Shown here: in pieces, positions 34,474 to 42,930 of the stretch
Layout: every line of letters starts with the position of its first letter
Numbering within the stretch: the stretch's first letter is position 1
DNA from: Methylobacterium terricola
Lineage (GTDB): Bacteria > Pseudomonadota > Alphaproteobacteria > Rhizobiales > Beijerinckiaceae
Assembly (NCBI RefSeq): GCF_006151805.1
Contig: NZ_VDDA01000009.1
Location: forward strand, 1 to 64,000
Direction of reading: 5' to 3'
DNA: 64,000 nucleotides
Program-made: the position numbers and the translations under genes
Notes under the pieces: generated by a model
Seen by the model: only the letters and a program-made list of their open reading frames with translations
What the model was told of the DNA's origin: nothing
Databases searched by the model: none

Positions 34474-35594
34474 CAGGGCAAAGCACCCAACCGCACCAGC
34501 AGGTTCGCCATCACCGCCACCCGCGGCCCCAGGCTGGCGAGATCCAAATGCTCGTCATGGGCGTGCAACCCCGCCCCGCACGGCCCGAGGCCGTCGAGGG
34601 TCGGCACGCCGAGCGCCCCGGTGAGGTTGCCGTCCGAGCCGCCGCCCGACACCTCCGCCGACACCGCCACCCCGAGTTCCGCCGCCACCGCCCGAGCGAC
34701 CTCGTAGATCGCCAGATCGCCCGCCCCTGTCTTCCAGAGGGGGCGCTCGCTCACGAGATCCGCCGCCAGCCTGGCGTCGGTCTCCCCGGCGATGACCGCC
34801 GTGATCTCCGCCCGCCGCACCTCGTCGGCCGCGACGCACAGCATCTCGGCGGACGCCCGCTCCGGCACGCAATTGACCCAACGCCCGCCGCCGATCACAC
34901 CGACGCTGAGGCTCGCGCCCGGCCGGCTCCGGCTCTCCAGGGCCACGATCGCCCGGGCGAGCCGGTGGATCGCCGAGACGCCCTGCCCGGGGTCGCGGCC
35001 GGCATGGGCGGGCCGGCCGGTCGCCGCGAGCGCGTAGCGCAGGATGGCGTGGCGGCCGACGACGAGGCCGCCATTGTCGCGGGCGGGCTCCGGCACCAGC
35101 ACGCAGGCCGCCGCCTTCGCCCGGGCCTCGATCAGCCCGCGCGAGCGCGGCGAGCCGATCTCCTCGTCCGACGTGATCAGGAATTCGACCGGGCGGGCGA
35201 GGTGCGGGCCGGCCCGGCGGAGAGCTTCCAGCGCCAGCACGATCCCGCCCTTCATGTCGAGGATGCCTGGCCCGAAGACGCGGTTCCCCTCGATCCGCCA
35301 CGGGTTGCCGGCGAGTTCGCCGACCGGGTGGACGGTGTCGAGATGGCCGAGGATCAGGACCGGCGGGCCGGCGAGCGCCCCGCCGCGGTCGTAGACCGCC
35401 CGCACGGCGCCGGCTGCGTCGAGGCCGGGATCGGCGGGGGCGAGCGCGAGCCCGTCCGCCGCGAATTCGGCCCGCATCAGGGCGAGCCCGGCGGCGAGCG
35501 CCGCGGGGTCGTAGCTCGGCGTCTCGCACAGGACGAGGCGGCGCAGGCGGTCGAGGGCGGCGTGAAGCTCCGCCGGGCTCGGGCCGGGAATCAC
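34473..35594 (-). CDS. M20-family metallopeptidase (carboxypeptidase G2-like)
   Basis: 373-residue dizinc hydrolase. Metal-site motifs are seen in order: ILGHLDTVHPVG, GPGILDMKGG, TSDEEIGSPRS, and a His near the C-terminus (LHAHDEHLD). The layout matches glutamate carboxypeptidase/ArgE/DapE relatives, which remove amino acids or acyl groups from peptides or N-acylated amino acids. It starts 1 nt after the deacetylase gene stop, so the three minus-strand genes (MFS, deacetylase, peptidase) form one operon, probably for import and cleavage of an N-substituted compound. Substrate unknown. Confidence 0.92.
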   Translation of the reverse strand: MIPGPSPAELHAALDRLRRLVLCETPSYDPAALAAGLALMRAEFAADGLALAPADPGLDAAGAVRAVYDRGGALAGPPVLILGHLDTVHPVGELAGNPWRIEGNRVFGPGILDMKGGIVLALEALRRAGPHLARPVEFLITSDEEIGSPRSRGLIEARAKAAACVLVPEPARDNGGLVVGRHAILRYALAATGRPAHAGRDPGQGVSAIHRLARAIVALESRSRPGASLSVGVIGGGRWVNCVPERASAEMLCVAADEVRRAEITAVIAGETDARLAADLVSERPLWKTGAGDLAIYEVARAVAAELGVAVSAEVSGGGSDGNLTGALGVPTLDGLGPCGAGLHAHDEHLDLASLGPRVAVMANLLVRLGALP

Positions 35595-35595
35595 C

Positions 35596-36489
35596 TCAGA
35601 GCGCCGTCGCCGCGTGGGCGGCGATGTCGGCGTGCGTAGCGAACCAGACGTCGCCCTTCGCCTTGGCGGCGCGGATCAGCTCCTCGACGATCCACAGGCG
35701 CGAGCGGTAGCCGATGATGTGCGGATGCATGGTGAGCTGGAACAGCCCGCCCTCGCGATAGGCGCCCTCGAACTCGCGCATGAAGATCGAGAGCACGTCC
35801 TCGGGGCCGATATGCGGGCGCAAGCCCTCGAACCGGCTCATCATGAAGTACGGCGCGTCGTCCCGGATCCACTCGACCGGGATCTCGACCACGCCAGTCG
35901 GCTCGCCGTCCTCCATCAGCTCGTAGCAGGCGTCGTCGGCCATCAGCGAGGAATCGTAGAGCAGGCCCATCTCGCGGATGATCGCCAGCGTCGCGTCCGA
36001 ATAGTCCCAGGACGGGGTGCGCAGGCCGACCGGGCGCGTGCCCGTGATCCGCTCCAGGGCGTCGGCGCTGCGCAGCATCAGGTCGCGCTCGGCCTCCCGC
36101 GGCAGCACCGAGTTCAGCTCGTGGATCCAGCCATGGATGCCGATCTCGTGGCCGGCCGCCACCACGGCGCGCTGCTCGTCGGGATAGAGCATCGCCACCA
36201 CCGCCGGCACGTAGAAGCTCGCCGGCACGCCGTGCTCGGCGAGCAGCGTCAGGATGCGCGGCATCCCCTGGCGGTGTCCGTACTGGCCCCAGGACAGCCG
36301 CCCGAGGGACTTGCCGCCGTCGCGCAGTTCGTTGGTCTCGTGGTCGACGTCGAAGGACAGGGCGACCGCGCACCGCTTGCCGTCGGGCCAGGCCGGCGCC
36401 AGGGTGCGGCCGGCCCGGACCTTGTTGACGCGCTGGCGCCAGTGGCTCTCGGGCCATTGCCACGGCTTGAGGGTGGAGGGATCGGTCAT
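35596..36489 (-). CDS. Polysaccharide deacetylase family hydrolase
   Basis: 297 residues of the NodB-homology fold, group with PuuE- and HpPgdA-like enzymes. Metal ligands are seen: Asp47/Asp49 in LSFDVDHETN and His119/His123 in IHGWIHEL. No signal peptide is found, so the enzyme is likely cytoplasmic and acts on a small imported molecule, not on a wall polymer; family members include allantoinases and N-acyl amidohydrolases. Downstream partner is the M20 peptidase and upstream the MFS carrier. The IclR gene on the opposite strand probably controls the operon. Confidence 0.9.
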   Translation of the reverse strand: MTDPSTLKPWQWPESHWRQRVNKVRAGRTLAPAWPDGKRCAVALSFDVDHETNELRDGGKSLGRLSWGQYGHRQGMPRILTLLAEHGVPASFYVPAVVAMLYPDEQRAVVAAGHEIGIHGWIHELNSVLPREAERDLMLRSADALERITGTRPVGLRTPSWDYSDATLAIIREMGLLYDSSLMADDACYELMEDGEPTGVVEIPVEWIRDDAPYFMMSRFEGLRPHIGPEDVLSIFMREFEGAYREGGLFQLTMHPHIIGYRSRLWIVEELIRAAKAKGDVWFATHADIAAHAATAL

Positions 36490-36504
36490 GGAGGGTGCTC
36501 CGGA

Positions 36505-37794
36505 TCAGGCGAGCCGCGCCTTGCCGGTCTCCGGCATGCGCGCGAGGACGGCGAGCGTCACCGCCGCCATCGGGATCAGGTAGGCGGCGGCCGGCGCGAG
36601 CGCCGAGCCGGTCGCCGCGATGAGCCAGGTGGCGACGAAGGGCGCGAAGCCACCGAACACCGCGACCGCCAGCGTGTAGCCGATCGACATCCAGGTCGAG
36701 CGCAGGTGGCTCGGGAAGATCTCCGAGATCGCCGCCGGGCCGGGGCCGGAATAGAGCGCGACGATGATCCCGAACACGACCTGGATCGCCACCACGGTGG
36801 CGAATCCGGGACCGCCGGCGACGATGCGGAACAGCGGGTAGGACAGGAGAATCGCCGCGACCGCGCTCGCGATCAGCAGCGGCTTGCGGCCGATCCTGTC
36901 GGAGAGGTGGCCGAAGACCGGCACCGTCAGCACCATCGCGACGAGGCCGATCGTGTTCGACCACAGCGCCTGCGAGGCGGAGAGCCCGCCGTATTTCTGG
37001 GTGAAGGTCGGCATGTAGGACAAGAGCATGTAGTACGACACGGTCCAGAAGATCGTGAAGCCGAAGGCGCGCAGGCCCAGCCGCGGGCCGCTCTCGGTCG
37101 CGGGCGGGGTCGCCGCGGCCGTCGCGTCGAACACCGGCGTCTCGTCGACGCTGCGGCGGATCAGGATGCCGACGACGAGGAGCGAGGCGCCGAGCAGGAA
37201 CGGGATCCGCCAGCCCCAGGCCAGCATCGCCTCAGGGCTCAGGAGCGAGGTCAGAAGGGCGGCGACGCCCGAGCCGAGCAGGATGCCGGACGCGGTGCTG
37301 ACCTGCTGGAACGACCCGAACAGGCCGCGCCGCCCCTCGGGCGCCCACTCGATGATGAAGGCGGTGGAGGCGCCCCATTCGCCGCCCGCCGCGATGCCCT
37401 GGAGGATGCGCAAGGCCACCAGCAGGGCCGGCGCCGCGATCCCGATCTGGGCGTAGGTCGGCAGCAGACCGAGGCCGATCGTGCCGAGCGCCATCATCAG
37501 GAGCGTCAGGACGAGGGCGACCTTGCGCCCGCGCCGGTCGCCGAGCCGGCCGATCACCGCCCCGCCGAAGGGCCGCGCCAGGAAGCCGACGCCGTAGGCC
37601 GCGAAGGTCGCGAGCAGGGACGCGGTCGGGTCGCTGGACGGGAAGAACGCGGCCGAGATCGAGCCGGCCAGGAAGGCATAGACCCCGAAATCGTACCATT
37701 CGAGCATGTTGCCGATGCAGGCGGCGGAGATCGCCCGCCGCGCCCGCGGATCGAGGGTGGAGCGTGGTCCCGATCCGGCGACAATCCCGTGCAT
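36505..37794 (-). CDS. MFS transporter, metabolite:H+ symporter (MHS) type
   Basis: 429 residues with about 12 transmembrane helices; start at ATG 37794. The motif GNMLEWYDFGVYAFLA at the first helix and RPFGGAVIGRLGDRRGRK in the loop 2-3 mark the sugar/dicarboxylate-type MHS group (ShiA/ProP/KgtP relatives). The central cytoplasmic loop and GWRIPFLLGA are also typical. It probably imports the substrate of the two hydrolases that follow 15 nt and further downstream. A 17-bp dyad lies between this start and the IclR gene. Confidence 0.92.
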   Translation of the reverse strand: MHGIVAGSGPRSTLDPRARRAISAACIGNMLEWYDFGVYAFLAGSISAAFFPSSDPTASLLATFAAYGVGFLARPFGGAVIGRLGDRRGRKVALVLTLLMMALGTIGLGLLPTYAQIGIAAPALLVALRILQGIAAGGEWGASTAFIIEWAPEGRRGLFGSFQQVSTASGILLGSGVAALLTSLLSPEAMLAWGWRIPFLLGASLLVVGILIRRSVDETPVFDATAAATPPATESGPRLGLRAFGFTIFWTVSYYMLLSYMPTFTQKYGGLSASQALWSNTIGLVAMVLTVPVFGHLSDRIGRKPLLIASAVAAILLSYPLFRIVAGGPGFATVVAIQVVFGIIVALYSGPGPAAISEIFPSHLRSTWMSIGYTLAVAVFGGFAPFVATWLIAATGSALAPAAAYLIPMAAVTLAVLARMPETGKARLA

Positions 37795-37815
37795 CCCGTC
37801 GTCTCGCGCTGTCTT

Positions 37816-37832
37816 GTATTGCCATGCAATAC
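37816..37832. promoter_or_regulatory. Candidate IclR operator
   Basis: GTATTGC-CAT-GCAATAC, 7-bp perfect arms, in the 76-nt gap between the divergent MFS and IclR starts, in AT-rich sequence unlike the neighbouring DNA. A related TGCATTGCATCGTATGC follows. Size and place fit an autoregulated operator. Confidence 0.6.
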
Positions 37833-37870
37833 GCTGCATTGCATCGTATGCTGAGGCAGGGGGAGACGCG

Positions 37871-38653
37871 ATGTCAACGGAGGACGGCCTCGAAACGGCA
37901 CGAAGCCGGCTCTTTGTGCAGTCTGTCGAAAAATGCTTCAGCATCCTGGAAGCATTCACCGGCACCCGCTACCTCTCGTTGCAGGAGATCAGTCAACGCA
38001 GCGGTCACGACAAGAGCACCTGCCAGAGGATGACCCATACGCTGGCGCAAATCGGCTATCTGGAACAATGCCCGGCGACCCGGCGCTACGCGCTGTCCGA
38101 TCGGGTGCTCGATTTGAGCTATCACCTGCTGCGCAACCACCCGCTGATCGAACGGGCGACGCCGATCCTAATGGAGTTGCGCCGCGCCTGCGACGCGCGG
38201 GTCGACCTGAGCCTGTTCTCGCAGGCGTCGCTGGTCTACGCGCTCCGGCTGCAGGCACGGGCCGAGCCCTACTACACCAACCTGGTCGGGCGCCGAATCC
38301 CGCTTTTCTGCAGCGCCGGCGGCCGGGCGGTGCTGGCAGCCCTTGCGGAACCGGAGGCGCGCAGGCTGGTGGAAGCCGAGGACCGCCGGCCGCTGACCCG
38401 GTTCACGCAGACGGAGGTCGCGGCGGTGATGGCCGCGGTGGACGCGGCGCGGCGCGACGGCTACGCGATCGCGGCCCATGAGGTGATCGAGAACGAGGTC
38501 GTGGTCGCGGTGGCTTTGCGCGACGCCACCGGGGCGCCCTTCGGCGCGCTCCACGTCGCCGGCGAGGCCGGTCCCTGGAACGACCCGGATGTCACAGGGC
38601 GGATCCTGCCCGCCCTGATGCGCGCCGCCGCCCTGGTGAGCGGCGCAGGGTGA
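37871..38653 (+). CDS. IclR-family transcriptional regulator
   Basis: 260 residues with the N-terminal winged helix-turn-helix (QSVEKCFSILEAFTG, SLQEISQRSGHDKSTCQRMTHTL) and the C-terminal effector domain (FCSAGGRAVLAALAEPEARRL). GGGAG precedes the ATG. It is divergent from the MFS-deacetylase-peptidase operon, which is the natural target. The effector is probably the imported compound or an intermediate. The repeat arms at 37816-37832 may be its site. Confidence 0.93.
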   Translation: MSTEDGLETARSRLFVQSVEKCFSILEAFTGTRYLSLQEISQRSGHDKSTCQRMTHTLAQIGYLEQCPATRRYALSDRVLDLSYHLLRNHPLIERATPILMELRRACDARVDLSLFSQASLVYALRLQARAEPYYTNLVGRRIPLFCSAGGRAVLAALAEPEARRLVEAEDRRPLTRFTQTEVAAVMAAVDAARRDGYAIAAHEVIENEVVVAVALRDATGAPFGALHVAGEAGPWNDPDVTGRILPALMRAAALVSGAG

Positions 38654-38656
38654 GGC

Positions 38657-38797
38657 TCAGTACTCGACGAACTCGCCGAGCCGGCCGGCGAGGCGGTAGG
38701 CGCGCTCGCGGGTGAGGCCGCGCAGGATCACCCGAGACGCGCTGTAGAGCGTGAAGGTGCCGTCTGCATCGGCCTGGATCCTGATACCGTCCTGCAT
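38657..38797 (-). CDS. Small protein, unknown function
   Basis: 46 residues from ATG 38797. It is compact: QADADGTFTLYSASRVILRGLTR looks like a short beta hairpin followed by a helix. It ends only a few nucleotides from the IclR gene stop on the opposite strand. No family is recognised; it is kept because composition is protein-like. Confidence 0.45.
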   Translation of the reverse strand: MQDGIRIQADADGTFTLYSASRVILRGLTRERAYRLAGRLGEFVEY

Positions 38798-39045
38798 GGC
38801 GTCACGCTCCCCGTCGTCGTTGCGGCACCCCGTTCCGGAATGCGGGGGGAAACGCACCAGGATGCCGATGGGTACGGCGCCGGCTCACATTTTTTAAACC
38901 ATCGGACGCGCGAAAAACGATCGTCCTGCCGGAACCTTCACGGTTGGATGAATCTTTCTCGTCACCCGCCCCGAGCGGGGAAAACCTCCCGCTCCGGCGG
39001 GCCGGCTTCGCCGCAAGGCCGCAGCCGTGCATGAGGAGACCAAAG

Positions 39046-39309
39046 ATGAAGAAGATGACCCTGGGCCTCGCGGCGGCTGCCGTTCTCGGCACCCTCACCT
39101 TCGGCATCGGCGCGGCCTCCGCCGCCCCGGCGAGCCCGGCCGGCATCCAGGCCGCCCCGATGGTGGAGACGGTGCAGATGACCCGCGGCGAGCGCCGGAT
39201 GATGCGCCACCACCGGATGCACCGGCACATGATGCACCGCCGCCACATGATGCACCGGCGGCACATGATGCGTCACCGCATGATGCACCGCCACATGCAC
39301 CGCATGTAA
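39046..39309 (+). CDS. Secreted Met/His/Arg-rich miniprotein
   Basis: 87 residues, with AGGAGAC upstream of ATG 39046. A signal peptide of about 26 residues (KKMTLGLAAAAVLGTLTFGI to ASAA) is followed by a short Pro/Ala/Gly linker. The last 35 residues are almost only His, Met and Arg, in repeated HMMHRR and MHRHM units. Such a composition suggests binding of copper or other soft metal ions, or a cationic peptide; neither can be proven here. A strong terminator follows 9 nt after the stop. Confidence 0.8.
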   Translation: MKKMTLGLAAAAVLGTLTFGIGAASAAPASPAGIQAAPMVETVQMTRGERRMMRHHRMHRHMMHRRHMMHRRHMMRHRMMHRHMHRM

Positions 39310-39317
39310 GGATTTCC

Positions 39318-39361
39318 GCTCCGCCCGGCCCGGATCGTCCCAGGGTCGGGCGGAGCCTTTC
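39318..39361. terminator. Rho-independent terminator between convergent genes
   Basis: A GC-rich stem (GCTCCGCCCGGCC, 39318-39330, pairing with GGGTCGGGCGGAGC, 39343-39356) with a 12-nt loop, followed by CCTTTCT on the + strand. It ends the miniprotein transcript and may also stop the lactate dehydrogenase gene from the other side. Confidence 0.75.
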
Positions 39362-39363
39362 TG

Positions 39364-40587
39364 TCAGAACGGCCGGTTGGCCAAGGCCGGCTTGCCGGCC
39401 AGGATCCGCTCGTCGACCTGCCGCACGTCGCGCAGGCCGCACATCGCCATCGTGACGTCGAGTTCCTTGCGGATGATGTCGAGGCACTGGGTCACCCCCG
39501 CCTCGCCGCCGGCCCCGAGCCCGTACAGGAAGGCGCGGCCGATGAAGACGCCGTGGGCGCCGAGCGCCAGCGCCTTGATCACGTCCTGCCCCGAGCGGAT
39601 GCCGCCATCCATCAAGACCTCGATCCGGTCGCCGACCGTCCGGACGATCTCCGGCAGGGCCGCGATCGACGAGATCGCGCCGTCGAGCTGACGGCCGCCG
39701 TGGTTCGAGACGATCAAGGCCTCGGCGCCGCTCTGCGCGGCCATCTCGGCATCCTCGGGATCGAGGATCCCCTTCAGGATCAGCTTGCCGCCCCAGCGGT
39801 CGCGGATGCGCTTGACGTCGTCCCAGTTGAGGCGCGGATCGAACTGCTCGGCGGTCCAGGACGAGAGCGAGCGCAGATCCCCCACCCCCTGCGCGTGGCC
39901 GACGATGTTGCGGAAGGTGCGCCGCTCGGTGCGCAGCATGTTGAGGCACCAGCGCGGCTTCGTCGCCAGGTTGACGATGTTGGGGATCGTCATCCGGGGC
40001 GGGGTCGAGAGGCCGTTCTTCACGTCCTTGTGGCGCTGGCCAAGGATCTGGAGATCGAGGGTGAGCACCAGCGCCGAGCATTGCGCCGCCTTGGCGCGGT
40101 CGATCAGCCGGTCGATGAAGTCCCGGTCGCGCATCACGTAGAGCTGGAACCAGAACGGCGCGTCGCTGTTCTCGGCCACGTCCTCGATCGAGCAGATGCT
40201 CATGGTCGAGAGCGTGAACGGCACCCCGGCCTTGGCGGCGGCGCGCGCGGCCAGGATCTCGCCGTCGGCGTGCTGCATCCCGGTCAGGCCGGTCGGTGCC
40301 AGCGCCACCGGCATGCTCACCGGCTGGCCCACCATGGTGCTGGCGAGCGTGCGGTTCGTCATGTCGACGGCGACGCGCTGGCGCAGCTTGATCTGCGAGA
40401 AATCGTCCTCGTTCGCCCGGTAGGTGCCCTCCGAGTACGAGCCGGAATCGGCGTAGTCGTAGAACATCCGCGGCACCCGCCGCTCGGCGAGCACCCGCAG
40501 GTCCTCGATGCAGGTGACGGGGCCGCTCGTGAAGAACCGCGACATCCAGGATGGCGGCCGCGACGAGGGCATTCGGGTGGCGTGCAT
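39364..40587 (-). CDS. lldD: FMN-dependent L-lactate dehydrogenase
   Basis: 407-residue alpha-hydroxy-acid dehydrogenase, starting at ATG 40587. Substrate and FMN motifs seen: APTGLTGMQHADGE, QLYVMRDRDF, ALVLTLDLQILGQR, and the catalytic His in VSNHGGRQLDG, followed by MDGGIRSGQDVIKALALGA. It oxidises L-lactate to pyruvate with electrons to the quinone pool; glycolate or mandelate oxidation by relatives is possible. A second ATG at 40572 would shorten it by five residues. It is transcribed alone; the terminator at 39318 lies at its 3' end. Confidence 0.92.
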   Translation of the reverse strand: MHATRMPSSRPPSWMSRFFTSGPVTCIEDLRVLAERRVPRMFYDYADSGSYSEGTYRANEDDFSQIKLRQRVAVDMTNRTLASTMVGQPVSMPVALAPTGLTGMQHADGEILAARAAAKAGVPFTLSTMSICSIEDVAENSDAPFWFQLYVMRDRDFIDRLIDRAKAAQCSALVLTLDLQILGQRHKDVKNGLSTPPRMTIPNIVNLATKPRWCLNMLRTERRTFRNIVGHAQGVGDLRSLSSWTAEQFDPRLNWDDVKRIRDRWGGKLILKGILDPEDAEMAAQSGAEALIVSNHGGRQLDGAISSIAALPEIVRTVGDRIEVLMDGGIRSGQDVIKALALGAHGVFIGRAFLYGLGAGGEAGVTQCLDIIRKELDVTMAMCGLRDVRQVDERILAGKPALANRPF

Positions 40588-40740
40588 GGCGTCTCGCTCG
40601 TGCGTGTCTTGGCTCCCGCGCGGGCCATCGGTCGCCCGGGCGCAGGTTTTTCGTCTCAAGCCCGTACGGGATACAATCAACCGTTCCGGTCTGACCATCG
40701 TTTTTGCCGTGCGCCCGGCGCGGCCCGGCACCGCGTCCGG

Positions 40741-42291
40741 TCAGGAAGCCATTTCCTCCCGCGGCGTGGCGCTGAGCTCGGTCCAGTCCAGTTCCTCCTC
40801 GAGGCGGAAATAGGCGTCGTCGCCGATCTCCCCGCGCTCGCGCAAATCCAGGATGACGCCGCGGGCGGCCTCGACGGCGCGGCGGCGCAAGGCATCGGCC
40901 GGCAGGCTCGACGGGGCCAGCCCCTCGTCATGGGCCTCCGCCTCGCGGATGCCGGCCTCGAATTCCCGCCGCAGCGCCTCGGCATGGGGCGAGTCGTCCT
41001 CGGCCAGGCTGTCGCGGGCGGCCCGGTAGGCCGCCGCCCGGGCGCGGCCGATCTCGAGCCCGACCGGATCGTCGTCGCCCAGCGAGAACCAGGCGAGCAG
41101 CGGGCGCAAGGTCAGGCCCTGGATCACCAGGGTGCCGAGCACGACGCAGAACGCCGTCAGCACCACGAGGTCGCGATGCGGGAAGTCGCCCGGCAGCGCG
41201 AGCGCCAGCGCGATGGTGACCACGCCGCGCATCCCGCACCACGCCACCGTGGCGCCCGAGCGCAGGCCGATCGGGCGCGGGCCCACCGGCCCGGCGAGGC
41301 GGCGCCACAGGCGCGCGGCGGCCCGCGCGCCGAGCACCCAGCCGAGCCGCACCGCCACCGTGGTGCCGAACACCGCGGCGGCGACGACGGCGTAGTGGCT
41401 GCGCTCGGCCGGGCTCAGGCCTTCCAGGATCGGGCCGATCTGCAGGCCGATCAGCACGAAGGCGAGCACATTCAGCACGAACACCGCCGTCTCCCAGACG
41501 GTGTTGGAGGTGATGCGCAGGTGCGCCGGCATGGTCTGGGGCGAGAGCCGCGACACGGTGAGGCCGAAGCTGACGACCGTCAGCACGCCCGAGACCTCGA
41601 CCCGCTCGGCGGCGAGCCACAGGCCGAAGGTGGTGACGAACTGGAGCACCACGGCGCTCGGCGGATCGGTGACCCGGCGCATCAGCCGGACGTAGAGCAC
41701 GGCCAGCGCCGGCCCCGCGACGAGCCCGCCGACGATTCCGACGAGGAAGGTCGGCGCGACCTCGGCGGCCGAGAACGACCCGGTCGCGACGGCGCCGAGC
41801 GCCAGCCGGTAGATCAGCAGCGACGAGGCGTCGTTGAACAGGCTCTCGCCCTTGAGGATGGTGACGAGGCGGTGCGGCAACCGGAGATGGGCCAGCACCG
41901 AGAGCGCCGCCACCGCATCCGGCGGCGCCACGATGGCGCCGAGGACGATTGCCGCGGCAAGCGGCATGTCGGGCACGAGCCAGCGCGCGACGAGCGCCAC
42001 CGCCGCGGTCGTGACGCCGACCGCGCCGACGACGAGGCCGGCGACCGGCAGCCAGTTGCGCTTCAGGTCGCGCAGGCTGGTATCGTAGGCGGCGTCGAGC
42101 AGGACGGGGGCGAGGAACAGGGCCAGCGCCAGGTCCGGATCGAGATCGAAGCGCGGCACCTGCGGCACGAAGGCGAGCCCGACCCCGCCGATGGCGAGGA
42201 AGGCCGGGAACGGCGCCCCGAGGCGCCGGGCCAGCCCCGCGAGCAGGACCGCGACGACGAGCACGCCGGCGGTCCATTCGAAGATCAGCAT
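40741..42291 (-). CDS. Na+/H+ antiporter, CPA1 (NhaP) type
   Basis: 516 residues from ATG 42291, with GGAGGGGTG upstream. About 12 membrane helices with the CPA1 signatures APPDAVAALSVL and LKGESLFNDASSLL, and VAWCGMRGVVTIALALALP near the second ion-site helix. A polar cytoplasmic tail of about 110 residues follows, with Glu/Ala-rich helices that may sense pH or ligand. Roles are sodium or potassium export and pH balance. A separate gene for a small protein lies just upstream. Confidence 0.92.
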   Translation of the reverse strand: MLIFEWTAGVLVVAVLLAGLARRLGAPFPAFLAIGGVGLAFVPQVPRFDLDPDLALALFLAPVLLDAAYDTSLRDLKRNWLPVAGLVVGAVGVTTAAVALVARWLVPDMPLAAAIVLGAIVAPPDAVAALSVLAHLRLPHRLVTILKGESLFNDASSLLIYRLALGAVATGSFSAAEVAPTFLVGIVGGLVAGPALAVLYVRLMRRVTDPPSAVVLQFVTTFGLWLAAERVEVSGVLTVVSFGLTVSRLSPQTMPAHLRITSNTVWETAVFVLNVLAFVLIGLQIGPILEGLSPAERSHYAVVAAAVFGTTVAVRLGWVLGARAAARLWRRLAGPVGPRPIGLRSGATVAWCGMRGVVTIALALALPGDFPHRDLVVLTAFCVVLGTLVIQGLTLRPLLAWFSLGDDDPVGLEIGRARAAAYRAARDSLAEDDSPHAEALRREFEAGIREAEAHDEGLAPSSLPADALRRRAVEAARGVILDLRERGEIGDDAYFRLEEELDWTELSATPREEMAS

Positions 42292-42382
42292 CACCCCTCC
42301 GGCTGTCGAAGGGAGGTAACGCGCGGAGGCGGGAGAGGTTGGCGGGCGATCCGTCGCCGGCGGTCGGCCCGGCGCCGTCACG

Positions 42383-42601
42383 TCAGTCCGAAGGCAGGAC
42401 GGCCCGCAGCGCGGCGATCTGGCCCGGCCGCAGGATGCGCCCGTCGGCGAGCACGATCCAGGGCGTGCCGGTCGCGACGCGGCCCGCCTCCGCCACCGCC
42501 TCGCGCAGGGTCGTGGTCGGGCGCTCGTCGGTGTCGCGGTCGTCCGGCCAGACGACGAGCTGCGCCGGGGCGGTCCAGTCGGTGCGGATGCGGTCGCTCA
42601 T
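42383..42601 (-). CDS. Small conserved-looking protein, unknown function
   Basis: 72 residues from ATG 42601. It contains TDWTAPAQLVVWPDDR and ATGTPWIVLADGRILRPGQIAALRAVLPSD. No signal peptide, no Cys and no membrane segment. It precedes the antiporter gene in the same direction by 91 nt, and codon use fits the neighbours. I do not recognise the family. Confidence 0.55.
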   Translation of the reverse strand: MSDRIRTDWTAPAQLVVWPDDRDTDERPTTTLREAVAEAGRVATGTPWIVLADGRILRPGQIAALRAVLPSD

Positions 42602-42662
42602 GGACGCCAGGGGACCACCGCATTGCGGCCGGGCCTGGGCGAATTCTTTGCGGCGGCGTGTC

Positions 42663-42780
42663 ATACCCTCGCGCCTTGGTATCGACAGGTCGATGCCAAG
42701 GCGTCCGGCGCATCGGCGCCGGTGCCCGTTCGGGCTTGCCGTGCGCCGTCGAATGGATCCGTTCGACGGCGCGGCGGTCT
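42663..42780. repeat. 118-bp intergenic hairpin element, copy C
   Basis: Nearly identical to copy A at 12334-12451, including length. The first dyad is CGCCTTGGTATCGACAGGTCGATGCCAAGGCG in two arms; the second, CGCCGTCGAATG / CGTTCGACGGCG around GATC, has one mismatch. The right end reads GGTCT instead of GGTAT. It lies between the small protein and flagellin genes. Confidence 0.85.
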
Positions 42781-42874
42781 CAGGGCCAAGATGGGGCGTC
42801 GGCCGGAGGCGTCGGGCGCCCTGGAAGCTTTCGAGGCGCGGACTGGCCCGACCGGAGGGCGCCTCAAACGGGAA

Positions 42875-42898
42875 CGGCCGGGGCGTGAGCCCCGGCCG
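42875..42898 (-). terminator. Flagellin terminator
   Basis: A perfect 10-bp GC stem, CGGCCGGGGC and GCCCCGGCCG, with a 4-nt loop, 32 nt after the flagellin stop on the minus strand. After the stem the minus strand reads TTCCCGTTTG, a poor T-tract, so the stem is strong but the termination signal is imperfect. Confidence 0.7.
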
Positions 42899-42930
42899 CT
42901 TGACGTGTCGAACCGTGACCGACGTGTCGA

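Larger units (their letters stand above)
42602..42930. other. Intergenic region between small protein and flagellin
   Basis: 329 nt without a gene. It holds repeat copy C (42663-42780), about 90 nt of ordinary sequence, and the flagellin terminator (42875-42898). Confidence 0.6.

Noticed and set aside
35596..36489. The deacetylase as a cell-wall peptidoglycan or chitin deacetylase
   Set aside because: There is no signal peptide or membrane anchor, and the operon holds a carrier and an intracellular peptidase.
38932..38965. GGAAC before the Met/His/Arg-rich gene as an EcfG-type stress promoter
   Set aside because: No CGTT follows at the required 16-18 nt spacing.
39553..42888. A very long open frame (about 1,100 codons) on the + strand
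   Set aside because: It runs antisense to lactate dehydrogenase and the antiporter, both with full family motifs. High GC produces such frames by chance; its protein is rich in Arg, Gly, His and Glu and has no domain.
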